Below, piece by piece: positions 25,942 to 34,072 of a DNA stretch of 64,000 nt. Location: the NCBI RefSeq assembly GCF_014201115.1, contig NZ_JACHDO010000001.1, positions 4,960,001-5,024,000 on the forward strand, in the 5' to 3' direction. How positions within the stretch are numbered: the first letter of the stretch is position 1; the number at the start of each line of letters is the position of its first letter. The stretch is from Nocardiopsis metallicus. Lineage in GTDB: Bacteria; Actinomycetota; Actinomycetes; Streptosporangiales; Streptosporangiaceae. The notes beneath the pieces were generated by a model. That model did no database searches. It was not told the origin of the DNA and worked only from the letters and a program-made list of their open reading frames with translations. A program made the position numbers and the translations under genes.

Positions 25942-26577
25942 TCAGGCCCCGGGAAGCGACGGACCGTCACCGTAGAGCACGGCGGCCGGTTCGGCGTAGC
26001 TGACGCTGGCCAGCCGCTGATCCGCGAAGGTCAGCGACGTGACACTGGCGAGGTTACATTCCCGCAGGTCGGGTCGGCGCCACAGGCGCTTGCCCTCGGC
26101 CGCGCGGCGGGCCATCCAGATCGGCAGCTGGTGGCTGACGCACACGGCCTCACGGCCCCAGGCGGCCCGCCGGGCGACCTTGATGACCTCGACCATCCGG
26201 TCGACGATCTGCTGGTACGGTTCGCCCCAGGAGGGCTTGAAGGGGTTGTAGAGCCGCTTCAGCACCTGGGGATCGCGCGCGGACTTGCTGGACAGCGACA
26301 TGCCCTCGAACTTGTTGGCCGCCTCGATCATCCGGTCGTCCAGGGTGACCGGAAGGTCGAACGCCTTCTGCAGCGGCTCCGCGGTCTCCTGGGTGCGGTC
26401 CAGCGGCGACGAGAACAGGGCCGCGATGTCGTGGCCCTCGAACCAGTCGGCGGCCATCTCCGCCATCCGCTGGCCCCGGTCGCTCAGGTGGTAGTCGGGC
26501 AGCCGACCGTAGAGGACCTTCTCGGGGTTGTACACCTCACCGTGCCGAAGCAGGTGGACGACGGTGGTCGTGGTCAT
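25942..26577 (-). CDS. Histidine phosphatase superfamily protein
   Basis: 211 residues. Phosphohistidine motif HLLRHGEVYNPEKVLYGRLP near the N terminus and the second His in VCVSHQLPIWMARRA. SSPLDRTQETAEPL is the conserved arginine region. A phosphoglycerate-mutase-like fold, but with substrate unlike GpmA. It lies 54 bases downstream of hemL on the same strand; this pairing is frequent in actinobacteria. Confidence 0.82.
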   Translation of the reverse strand: MTTTTVVHLLRHGEVYNPEKVLYGRLPDYHLSDRGQRMAEMAADWFEGHDIAALFSSPLDRTQETAEPLQKAFDLPVTLDDRMIEAANKFEGMSLSSKSARDPQVLKRLYNPFKPSWGEPYQQIVDRMVEVIKVARRAAWGREAVCVSHQLPIWMARRAAEGKRLWRRPDLRECNLASVTSLTFADQRLASVSYAEPAAVLYGDGPSLPGA

Positions 26578-26631
26578 CGTGGCAGTCTTTCTGTCCGGGG
26601 TGCGGGCACTGTCCGTGGTGCGGGCATCGGC

Positions 26632-27927
26632 TCAGCCCTGGGCCCGGGCCGCGGCCCGGGCGGCCTCGGGCAGCGCCGCGACGACCCTGTCGATGGCGGC
26701 CTCGTCGTGGGCGGCGGAGAAGAACCACGCCTCGAAGGCGGCGGGCGGCAGGTAGACGCCCTGTTCGAGCATGGCGTGGAAGAACGCGGCGAACACCTTG
26801 GTGTCCGTGGTGCGGGCGCTGTCGAAGTCGGTGACCTCCTGGTCGGTGAAGAACACCGTGAACAGGTTGCCGCCGCTCTGGACCCGGTGGGTCACGCCCT
26901 CGGCGCTGAGCGCCTTGGAGATCTCGGCCTCGACCTGCGCGGAGACGCTGTCGATGTGCGCGTAGACCTCGGGGGTCGCGCCGCGCAGGGTCGCCAGACC
27001 GGCCGCGGTCGCCAGCGGGTTACCGGACAGGGTGCCGGCCTGGTAGACGGGGCCGTCGGGCGCCAGCCGGTCCATGATCTCGGCGCGGCCGCCGAAGGCC
27101 GCGGCGGGCAGGCCGCCGCCCATGACCTTGCCGAAGGTCATGAGGTCGGGGGCCACTCCCTCCAGACCGAACCAGCCGGAGGCGCTGACCCGGAAGCCGG
27201 TGAGGACCTCGTCGAGGATCAGCAGGGCGCCGTTGGCGTGCGCGATCTCCTTGAGGCGGGCGTTGAACCCGGCCTTGGGCGGGACGACGCCCATGTTGGC
27301 GGGGCAGGCCTCGGCGATGACGCAGGCGATGTCGTCGCCGTACTCGGCGAAGGCGCGCTCGACGGCCTCGACGTCGTTGTAGGGCAGCACCAGGGTGTCG
27401 GCGGCGCTGGCCCCGGTGACGCCCGGGGAGTCGGGGAGGGCGAACGTGGCCAGCCCGGAACCGGCGGCGGCGAGCAGGGCGTCGACGTGGCCGTGGTAGT
27501 TGCCGGCGAACTTGATGATCTTGCTGCGGCCGGTGAACCCGCGCGCGAGCCGGATCGCGGACATGGTGGCCTCGGTCCCGGAGTTGACCAGGCGGACCTT
27601 CTCCACGGGGGTGCGCTCGACGATCAGCTCGGCGAGCTCGACCTCGCCGGGGGTCGGAGCGCCGTAGGAGGTCCCGGCCGCGACCTGGCCGTGGAGGGCC
27701 TCCACGACCGCCGGGTTCGCGTGCCCGAGGATGAGCGGCCCCCATGAGCAGACGAGGTCGACGTACTGGCGACCGTCGGAGTCCGTGAGGTAGGGGCCTT
27801 CGCCCTTGACGAAGAACGGCGGGGTGCCGCCGACGGCACCGAAGGCGCGCACGGGCGAGTTCACGCCGCCGGGGACGACGGCGGCCGCCCGCTGGAAGAG
27901 CTCTGCTGAAGTCTGTTGAGTACCCAC
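26632..27927 (-). CDS. hemL: Glutamate-1-semialdehyde 2,1-aminomutase
   Basis: PLP enzyme that makes 5-aminolevulinate from glutamate-1-semialdehyde in the C5 pathway of tetrapyrrole synthesis. 431 residues, normal. N terminus RAAAVVPGGVNSPVRAF is diagnostic. PLP features are NSGTEATMSAIRLARGFTGR, LILDEVLTGFR and the lysine in MTFGKVMGGGLPAAAFGG. The partner hemA is about 9 kb away in this window. Confidence 0.95.
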   Translation of the reverse strand: MGTQQTSAELFQRAAAVVPGGVNSPVRAFGAVGGTPPFFVKGEGPYLTDSDGRQYVDLVCSWGPLILGHANPAVVEALHGQVAAGTSYGAPTPGEVELAELIVERTPVEKVRLVNSGTEATMSAIRLARGFTGRSKIIKFAGNYHGHVDALLAAAGSGLATFALPDSPGVTGASAADTLVLPYNDVEAVERAFAEYGDDIACVIAEACPANMGVVPPKAGFNARLKEIAHANGALLILDEVLTGFRVSASGWFGLEGVAPDLMTFGKVMGGGLPAAAFGGRAEIMDRLAPDGPVYQAGTLSGNPLATAAGLATLRGATPEVYAHIDSVSAQVEAEISKALSAEGVTHRVQSGGNLFTVFFTDQEVTDFDSARTTDTKVFAAFFHAMLEQGVYLPPAAFEAWFFSAAHDEAAIDRVVAALPEAARAAARAQG

Positions 27928-28005
27928 CTCACCAGTGTGTCAGCTGTCCTCTCTCCCGCGACCGTGACCCGCCCCGCAACGCGTTCCACGGTGTCCGATG
28001 GCACC

Positions 28006-28540
28006 TCAGTCGCGCAGGATCGCCCGCACGAGCCTGTGGACCTCCGTGCTGGGGTCCGATCCGGGTGGAAGGCGTTCGGCCCGTTCGCGGGCGTGCTGGA
28101 GCCCGAACGCGAAGTCCTCGCCGTCGCGCTCGAAGACGACACGCTTGCGACGCTTCGGATAGGTGTACAGCCACTCCTCCGTCACCTGTCCGTCGTCGAT
28201 GGCGAAGCCGTAGGTGTGGCGGACCCCGGAGAGCATCAGGTCGATGACGAAGATGGAGGGGTCCGTGGCCGCTTCGGCGTCAAGCGCGAAGGGCTCCCTG
28301 TGGATACCGCTTCCGGGTTCTCCGTGGTTCATGGACCAACGGACGGTGTCCCGCATGAAGGAGAGCGCGTCGAGCAGGTTCGACTTCCCCGAAGCGTTGG
28401 TGCCGAAGACGCCCGCGACGGTGACGGCCTCCCAGTCAGCGGATTCGGGACGGGCGTCGTCGTAGGCGGGGGGGGGTGAGGAGGAGCTGCTGCTCCTCAC
28501 GGATGGACTTGTGGTTCTCTGCGCGGAAACTCAGCAACAT
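28006..28540 (-). pseudogene. Truncated, frameshifted AAA-family ATPase
   Basis: The start MLLSFRAENHKSIREEQQLLLT (ATG 28540) is the typical N terminus of AAA_15/21-type OLD-like ATPases. Just after LLLTPP the frame must shift at a run of nine C (minus strand; G run 28468-28476) to continue as AYDDARPESADWEAVTVAGVFGTNASGKSNLLDALSFM, which contains the Walker A GTNASGKSN. The second frame stops at 28006 after about 165 residues, whereas family members have 350 or more and need Walker B and signature motifs that are absent here. A relic of a defence-type ATPase is likely. Confidence 0.7.
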
Positions 28541-28652
28541 GGCGAACTTCCCCCCTCCCCGAAGGTGGTCTAGCCGCTCTTCGCGCGGAAAAACCACCCC
28601 ACCCCAGGGGATGCCACGGCCCCATGGCCTACGTTCTGAAACCCGTGGCATA

Positions 28653-28694
28653 CACGTGTGCCCCGCCTCCCGGGGGTGGGGCGGGGCACACGTG
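28653..28694. terminator. Hairpin terminator after PAP2 gene
   Basis: Perfect 15-base arms (CACGTGTGCCCCGCC at 28653-28667, complement at 28680-28694), 18 bases past the PAP2 stop. Confidence 0.75.
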
Positions 28695-28711
28695 CTGTTC
28701 AGGAGCGGGGC

Positions 28712-29374
28712 CTACACCCTGCTGTGGGAGTCCTCGCGGATCTGTTCGATCTCGGGGCCTCGGACGGCGGGTTCGGCTCGCAGGAGGGGCCGCAGGAGGT
28801 CGACCTCGGCGAGTTTGTCGACCAGGGCGGTCATCGGGCGGGCCGCCAGGAGCGAGACCAGGGTGGCGACGGCGGCGCCGACGAGGAGGCCGACGGTGAC
28901 GTCGTGCGGGAAGTGCGCGCCGACGAGGACCCGGGAGAAGGCTTCCAGGACCGCGAAGAGGATCGCCGCGACGGCGAAGCGGCGCCAGGCGACGATGACG
29001 GCGGCGGCCGCGGCGCCGGCGATGGCGGCGTGGTTGCTCGGGAAGGACCAGTCACCGATCGGATCGCACGTGGCAATGGTGTTCAGGTCGGTCATGGCCT
29101 GGCAGGGGCGCAGCTGTTCGAAGAACGACTTGAGGGTCAGGCTGGCGCCGTAGGCGATGACGGTGGCGACCGGGGCGAAGAGAGCCAGGCCGACCAGGCG
29201 CGAGTTGACGGATCGGGATCGCCACCAGGCCATGAGGAAAAGGATCGCGAAGACACCGAGGAACAGGTCGGTGCCCCACACCGCTGCCGTCTGGGCCCAG
29301 GGGGCGAGTCCGTCGGCGAACTCGATCAGGGATCGCGACCAGGCGGTACTGATGGCGAAGATCTCGGAAACCAT
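28712..29374 (-). CDS. PAP2-family phosphatase
   Basis: 220 residues, about five or six membrane helices. The three PAP2 motifs are visible: KSFFEQLRPC (motif 1, K-x6-RP), SFPSNHAAIAG (PSxH-like) and SRVLVGAHFPHDV (SR-x5-H-x3-D). Likely an undecaprenyl-diphosphate phosphatase or lipid phosphate phosphatase in the plasma membrane with an outward active site. Stands alone between a decayed ATPase and rraA. Confidence 0.85.
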   Translation of the reverse strand: MVSEIFAISTAWSRSLIEFADGLAPWAQTAAVWGTDLFLGVFAILFLMAWWRSRSVNSRLVGLALFAPVATVIAYGASLTLKSFFEQLRPCQAMTDLNTIATCDPIGDWSFPSNHAAIAGAAAAAVIVAWRRFAVAAILFAVLEAFSRVLVGAHFPHDVTVGLLVGAAVATLVSLLAARPMTALVDKLAEVDLLRPLLRAEPAVRGPEIEQIREDSHSRV

Positions 29375-29644
29375 CTCTCTCCAGGGGTCGTACGGGGAGA
29401 AGAGCCGCTCTTACAGCAGGGGGAAGGCTGGGCGACGTCCCGGTGACGGGACTCCCACGAGTGGATGACGGGAAGGTCCTTATCCTGTCATCTGCCGGAC
29501 CCTCCTAAGGCCGTGAAAGCGCGATCCCCGCGAAAGATGTGGACCCCGTCGGTGGAGCGGACGCGCGCCCCGGCCGCGGCCGCTCGCTGTACCGGAAAGT
29601 AACTTTGGACTGGTCCACCCGCTCTCTCACAGACCGGAGCTGTC

Positions 29645-30127
29645 ATGACCACGAACTTCACCACGGCGGACCTGATCGACGACCACGGCGACACCCTGCG
29701 CAGCTGCTCCACGCAGTTCCGTCAGTACGGCGGGCACGAGGTGTTCTCCGGGCCGATCCGCACCGTCCGCTGCCACGAGGACAACGGGCTGGTCAAACAG
29801 GTCCTCAACTCCCCCGGAGAGGGCGCCGTCCTGGTCGTGGACGGCAACGGGTCCCCGCGCAGCGCCCTGATGGGCGACCTGATCGCCGGGGCCGCCGTGC
29901 GCAACGGCTGGGCCGGGGTGGTCGTCAACGGCGCGGTCCGCGACACCGTCGCCCTCGGTCAGCTGGAGCTCGGCGTGAAGGCGCTCGGCTCCAACCCCCG
30001 CAAGTCCCTCAAGGACGCCGCCGGGCGCCAGGACGTCCCGGTCACCTTCGGCGACGTCACGTTCGTCCCGGGTGAGTGGCTCTACAGCGACCACGACGGG
30101 ATCGTCGTCAACGCCACGGAGCTCTGA
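29645..30127 (+). CDS. rraA: RraA family protein
   Basis: 160 residues. FTTADLIDDHGDTLRSC, GDLIAGAAVRNGWAGVVVNGAVRDT and LGSNPRKSLK are RraA signatures. In E. coli RraA inhibits RNase E; many relatives are 4-hydroxy-4-methyl-2-oxoglutarate/oxaloacetate aldolases that use the G-x20-R-D metal site, which is present here. Annotation as RNase regulator or aldolase is therefore open. A T-tract terminator follows at 30190-30239. Confidence 0.82.
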   Translation: MTTNFTTADLIDDHGDTLRSCSTQFRQYGGHEVFSGPIRTVRCHEDNGLVKQVLNSPGEGAVLVVDGNGSPRSALMGDLIAGAAVRNGWAGVVVNGAVRDTVALGQLELGVKALGSNPRKSLKDAAGRQDVPVTFGDVTFVPGEWLYSDHDGIVVNATEL

Positions 30128-30189
30128 CGCGGACTCCGAGGGGGCGCGCGACGGAGGCTCCCCGCTCCGGAACGGTTGTGTTATCCGGT

Positions 30190-30239
30190 GGTGAACAGGA
30201 CTTCGGAAGCACCGGATCTCCTGTTCACCATCGTTTTTC
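30190..30239 (+). terminator. Intrinsic terminator after rraA
   Basis: Eleven-base perfect arms GGTGAACAGGA (30190-30200) and TCCTGTTCACC (30219-30229) followed by a T5 run at 30234-30238. Confidence 0.75.
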
Positions 30240-30422
30240 CGGTATCCACGTGCCGCGCATGGACTCGTTCCTCCAGCCCTGGTCTCCCATGAACGGGAAA
30301 GCGCAACCGAGCAAGATCGCGGGCATCATCAGCATCCCCATGAGCGTCGCCCAGAGGGTCCCCGGAACCAGAATCCCGACCAGGCCGGTGACGACACCGA
30401 CCAACATGACGCCGACGCCCAC
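30225..30422 (-). CDS. Small two-helix membrane protein
   Basis: 65 residues from GTG 30422 (ATG 30407 is also possible). VMLVGVVTGLVGILVPGTLW and MGMLMMPAILLGCAFPFMG form a membrane hairpin, followed by a short polar tail ending in TWIPEKRW. Not recognised. It directly follows a fragment of a primase/polymerase-like gene in another frame. Its stop lies inside the rraA terminator stem. Confidence 0.45.
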   Translation of the reverse strand: MGVGVMLVGVVTGLVGILVPGTLWATLMGMLMMPAILLGCAFPFMGDQGWRNESMRGTWIPEKRW

Positions 30423-30431
30423 CGGCCAGCG

Positions 30432-30612
30432 CGCCCGGGACCGCGAACTCCTCGCTGGCGTCGTCGAGGATGTCCAGCACCGCGATCGGGTCGGGAAGGA
30501 CCACCGGGCCCTCGACGTCGCGCGTGGTACGGTTCCAGGTGAGGCGCCCGCCGGACGGCAGGGCGGAGGGTGTCCCGAGGAGGTCGTCGTCCTGGCCCGT
30601 ACTCACCACCAC
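30432..30612 (-). pseudogene. Duplicated 3' fragment of primase/polymerase-like gene
   Basis: LPSGGRLTWNRTTRDVEGP and VVLPDPIAVLDILDDASEEF match the last 50 residues of the gene at 32271-32930 almost exactly, and the DNA is about 85 per cent identical by eye over roughly 170 bases. The upstream part of the domain is missing and the stop codon after FAVPGA is lost. It is a partial duplication or the remnant of a second copy. Confidence 0.65.
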
Positions 30613-30910
30613 CCGGCGCCCCGTCCATTACGTTGGAACCGACGAAGAGGTGAGAAGAACTCCCTGCCCGCCGGGCCTGCGCCCACCGGACCGGACAGCG
30701 GAGAACACCGCGGCACGAGTGCCATCGGTACGCGCGTATGCGCAGGGCCCACGGGACCGTGCCAGGCTCCCCCGGCCGAGACGGACAGGAACGCCCCGCC
30801 CTTCGGAACGGTTTCGCTCCGGCGGCAACCAACCGACAGGGGCGGGCCCCGCAGCCGACGTACACGCCGAACGCGGCGCAGCCGCACAGCGACACGATCG
30901 AAGGGTTCGC

Positions 30911-32068
30911 GTGAACGTACTGGTGATCCTCGCTCTGGTGGCGGGATTCGTTCTGTTGGTGGCCGGAGGGGAGTCACTCGTCCGCGGCGCGGGTTCGCTG
31001 GCGCGGACCCTGGGGATGTCCTCGCTGGTCGTGGGTCTGACCGTGGTGTCATTCACGACCTCGGCCCCGGAGCTGGCGGTCAGCACCGACGCCGCGCTCT
31101 CGGGGTATCCGGGGCTGGCCGTGGGCAACGTCGTGGGCAGCAACATCGCCAACATCCTGCTGGTGCTCGGGGCGTCGGCGGTGTTCGCCCCCCTGGCGGT
31201 CAACTCCCAGGTCGTCCGCGCCGACATCCCGGTGATGGCGGCACTGTCGGTGGCGGCGCTCCTGATGGCCCTGGACGGGAACCTGGGCCGCTTCGAGGGT
31301 GCTCTGCTGTTCGCGATCCTGCTGGTCTACGTCACCGTGACGGTGTTCGTCTCCCGACGGCGGTCAGCGCTCGCTCCGGTCTCCGTCCAGGTGGGCACCG
31401 ACAGCTCCGGCCCGGGTACGGGCGGGCCGTTCCGGGCCACCCCGAAGACCAAGTCGGTCCTGCGCGACCTGGTGCTCGTGGTCCTGGGCGCGGGCCTGCT
31501 GGTGGCGGGGGCACGACTGCTGGTCTACGGGGCCAGCGCGATCGCCACGGCGTTGGGGGTGAGCGACCTGCTGATCGGGCTGACCGTGGTGGCGATCGGT
31601 ACGTCCCTGCCCGAACTGGTGACCTGCGTTGTCGCGGTCAGGCGGGGCGAACGCGACATGGCGGTGGGCAACATCGTGGGCAGCAACGTGTTCAACATCG
31701 GCGCGGTCCTGGGGATCACCGCCATGGTGTCCCCCGGGGGGATCGCCGTCGCCCCGGCGGCCCTGCGCTTCGACCTGCCGATCATGGTGGCGGTGGCGCT
31801 CGTGCTGCTGCCCATAGCCGTGACCAAGCTGGGCGTGGCCCGCTGGGAGGGCGCGCTGCTCGTCGGCTTCTACGCGGCCTACATCACCTACCTCGTCGTG
31901 CAGGCCACCGACCACGCGTTCCTGGAGCCCTTCAGCGCCGCGATGCTGTGGTTCGTCATCCCGATCACCGCGGTGTGGCTGGTGGCGGTGATGATCTACG
32001 AACTGAGCACCCGCCGCCGCGAAGGCAAACCCGAGACCGCCGTGTCCTCCGGCGACGGTTCTTCCTGA
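30911..32068 (+). CDS. Calcium/sodium-type cation antiporter (CaCA family)
   Basis: 385 residues from GTG 30911, with GAAGGG six bases upstream. Two inverted repeats of five helices: the first alpha repeat has TTSAPELAVS and GNVVGSNIANILLV, the second GTSLPELVTCVV and GNIVGSNVFNIGAVLG. The Glu of each repeat and the GN(V/I)VGSN loops form the ion site. The first repeat has TTS where family members usually have GTS. Imports or exports Ca2+ in exchange for Na+ or H+. The 300 bases upstream (30613-30910) hold no gene I can support. Confidence 0.88.
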   Translation: MNVLVILALVAGFVLLVAGGESLVRGAGSLARTLGMSSLVVGLTVVSFTTSAPELAVSTDAALSGYPGLAVGNVVGSNIANILLVLGASAVFAPLAVNSQVVRADIPVMAALSVAALLMALDGNLGRFEGALLFAILLVYVTVTVFVSRRRSALAPVSVQVGTDSSGPGTGGPFRATPKTKSVLRDLVLVVLGAGLLVAGARLLVYGASAIATALGVSDLLIGLTVVAIGTSLPELVTCVVAVRRGERDMAVGNIVGSNVFNIGAVLGITAMVSPGGIAVAPAALRFDLPIMVAVALVLLPIAVTKLGVARWEGALLVGFYAAYITYLVVQATDHAFLEPFSAAMLWFVIPITAVWLVAVMIYELSTRRREGKPETAVSSGDGSS

Positions 32069-32077
32069 CCCCTGAGG

Positions 32078-32098
32078 GCGCCCCGCGTACCGGGGCGC
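32078..32098. terminator. Hairpin between convergent genes
   Basis: GCGCCCCG (32078-32085) and CGGGGCGC (32091-32098) with a 5-base loop, ten bases after the antiporter stop. Confidence 0.6.
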
Positions 32099-32270
32099 TC
32101 ACCCGGCCCACGCGGATCCGGCAGCCGGCCCGCCCGCCAGGACGACGAGCCGCCTGCCCGGCCAAGAACCACGTCACCGACATCCTGCGCGAGCCGGGCC
32201 CGCGCGACCGCACCGCCCTGGCGCTGTGGGTCAGCGGGCGGGGGTCTGAGCGTTCCGGCACTCTTCGCGG

Positions 32271-32930
32271 TCAGGCGCCCGGGACCGCGAACTCCTCGCT
32301 GGCGTCGTTGAGGATGTCCAGGACCGCGATGGGGTCGGGAAGGACCACCGAACCCTCGACGTCGCGCGGGGTGCGGATCCAGGTGACGCGCCCGCCGGAG
32401 GGCAGGTTGGAGGGTGCGCCGAGGACGAAGCTGTCCCGGCAGTGCCAGCGCAGGCCCGGCATCGCCTCGACGGCCTCGGGGACGCAGTCCAGATGGCAGG
32501 ACCACCACTCGTCCTCGTCCATCGGAGAACGGGTGGCGACGAAGAACAGGTAACGCGCGTCCAGGGCGGCGACCGGGCCCGCCGGCACGCCCGCGCGGCC
32601 CATCCGGGCCAGGGCCATCACCCCGGCCTCGCGGGGCACGTCCAGGACGTCGAAGACCCGGCCGGTGGGGAGCACGATGTTGGCCTGCGGGCTCGCCGTC
32701 CACCAGCGGCGGATCGTGTCGGTGTCGGTGCTGGCCTCCACCCCCCAGGCCGCGGTGACCGGGTGCGCCGCCGGGTCCGGGCAGCCCATCCGGTCGCACG
32801 TACACGCTCGGTCCTCGCCCGGGGTCGCGCCCCGGACCACCGGCCAGCCGAGTTCGGCGTAGCGCAGCGCCGACTCCAGCATGCTGTCCGTAGCGTGGCG
32901 TCGTTTCCGTCGGTACAACACGTCGGCCAT
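32271..32930 (-). CDS. Bifunctional DNA primase/polymerase-domain protein
   Basis: 219 residues, a stand-alone Prim-Pol (PF09250-like) domain: SALRYAELGWPVVRGATPGEDRACTCDRMGCPDPAAHPV at the N terminus with four Cys/His that could hold zinc, then NIVLPTGRVFDVLDVPREAG and LPSGGRVTWIRTPRDVEG. Actinomycetes carry such chromosomal proteins near the hem genes. The usual acidic metal-binding pair of the polymerase site may be represented by FDVLDVP; activity is unproven. Its 3' end is duplicated at 30432-30612. Confidence 0.72.
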   Translation of the reverse strand: MADVLYRRKRRHATDSMLESALRYAELGWPVVRGATPGEDRACTCDRMGCPDPAAHPVTAAWGVEASTDTDTIRRWWTASPQANIVLPTGRVFDVLDVPREAGVMALARMGRAGVPAGPVAALDARYLFFVATRSPMDEDEWWSCHLDCVPEAVEAMPGLRWHCRDSFVLGAPSNLPSGGRVTWIRTPRDVEGSVVLPDPIAVLDILNDASEEFAVPGA

Positions 32931-33020
32931 CCAGGCTCCCCGGTCGTCATCGGTGCGGGCGCGGCCGGGTGGAAGAGCCCGGCGCCCGGCGGCCGCGACC
33001 GGGGCGAGGGTCTGGTCGCG

Positions 33021-34019
33021 CTACCGGAGCAGGCGGGCCGCCTCGGTCGCCCAGTACGTGAGGATCTGCTCGGCCCCCGCGCGCCGGTAGGAGGTCAGGG
33101 TCTCCAGGATCGCCCGTTCCCGGTCGAGCCAGCCCTTCTCGGCCGCCGCCTCGATCATCGCGTATTCACCGCTGACCTGATAGGCCGACACGGGTACCGG
33201 AGAGGACTGCGCGACCTTGGCGACCACGTCGAGGTAGGCCAGGCCCGGTTTGACCATGACCATGTCGGCGCCCTCGGCCACGTCCAGGGCCACCTCGCGC
33301 AGGGACTCGCGGACGTTGGCCGGGTCCTGCTGGTAGCCGGAGCGGTCGCCGAACCGGGGTGCGCCCTCGGCGGCCTCGCGGAAGGGGCCGTAGAACACGG
33401 AGGCGTACTTGGCCGCGTAGGCCAGGATCGGCACCTGCGGGAAACCGGCCCGGTCCAGCCCGGCGCGGATCGCCCCGACCTGGCCGTCCATCATGCCGCT
33501 GGGCGCGACCACGGCGGCACCGGCCTCGGCCTGGGCGGCGGCGATGGACGCGTACCGTTCCAGGGTGAGGTCGTTGTTGACGTGCCCGTCCTCCTCCAGC
33601 GGACCGCAGTGGCCGTGGTCGGTGTACTCGCACAGGCACAGGTCGGCCATCACCACGATGTCGTCGCCGACCTCGGCGGCCAGGTCGCGCAGCGCCGCCT
33701 GGACGACGCCGTTCGGGTCGTCGGCCTGCGAGCCCACGCTGTCCTTGTGCTCGGGGATGCCGAACAGCATCAGCCCGCCGACCCCCGCCTCGACCGCGTC
33801 ACGGGCGGCCTTGCGCAGGCTGTCCCGGGTGTGCTGCACCTGGCCGGGCATCGAGGAGATCGGCACCGGAGAGGTGAGCCCCTCCTTGACGAACATGGGC
33901 AGGATGAGGTTCTCCGGGAGCACCCGGGTCTCCGCGACCAGGCGACGCAGCGCCGGGCCTCGGCGCAGACGGCGGGGCCGGGCGACGGGGAACTCGGCGT
34001 CGAAGCTGGCGGAGGTCAT
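33021..34019 (-). CDS. hemB: Delta-aminolevulinic acid dehydratase
   Basis: Condenses two 5-aminolevulinates to porphobilinogen. 332 residues. ADLCLCEYTDHGHCGPL is the cysteine-rich zinc-binding segment, YAAKYASVFYGPF contains the first active-site Lys and MVMVKPGLAYLDVV the Schiff-base Lys. Last gene of the rex-hemA-hemC-cobA/hemD-hemB series; a GGGAG site precedes ATG 34019. Confidence 0.95.
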   Translation of the reverse strand: MTSASFDAEFPVARPRRLRRGPALRRLVAETRVLPENLILPMFVKEGLTSPVPISSMPGQVQHTRDSLRKAARDAVEAGVGGLMLFGIPEHKDSVGSQADDPNGVVQAALRDLAAEVGDDIVVMADLCLCEYTDHGHCGPLEEDGHVNNDLTLERYASIAAAQAEAGAAVVAPSGMMDGQVGAIRAGLDRAGFPQVPILAYAAKYASVFYGPFREAAEGAPRFGDRSGYQQDPANVRESLREVALDVAEGADMVMVKPGLAYLDVVAKVAQSSPVPVSAYQVSGEYAMIEAAAEKGWLDRERAILETLTSYRRAGAEQILTYWATEAARLLR

Positions 34020-34072
34020 GGGGTGCTCCCGGGTGGTGCGGCTGGGTGGTGGTTTCGGAGCCGAGGCTCGCT

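Noticed and set aside
30076..32553. 825-residue frame on +
   Set aside because: Runs across the terminator of rraA and the antiporter gene in the wrong frame.
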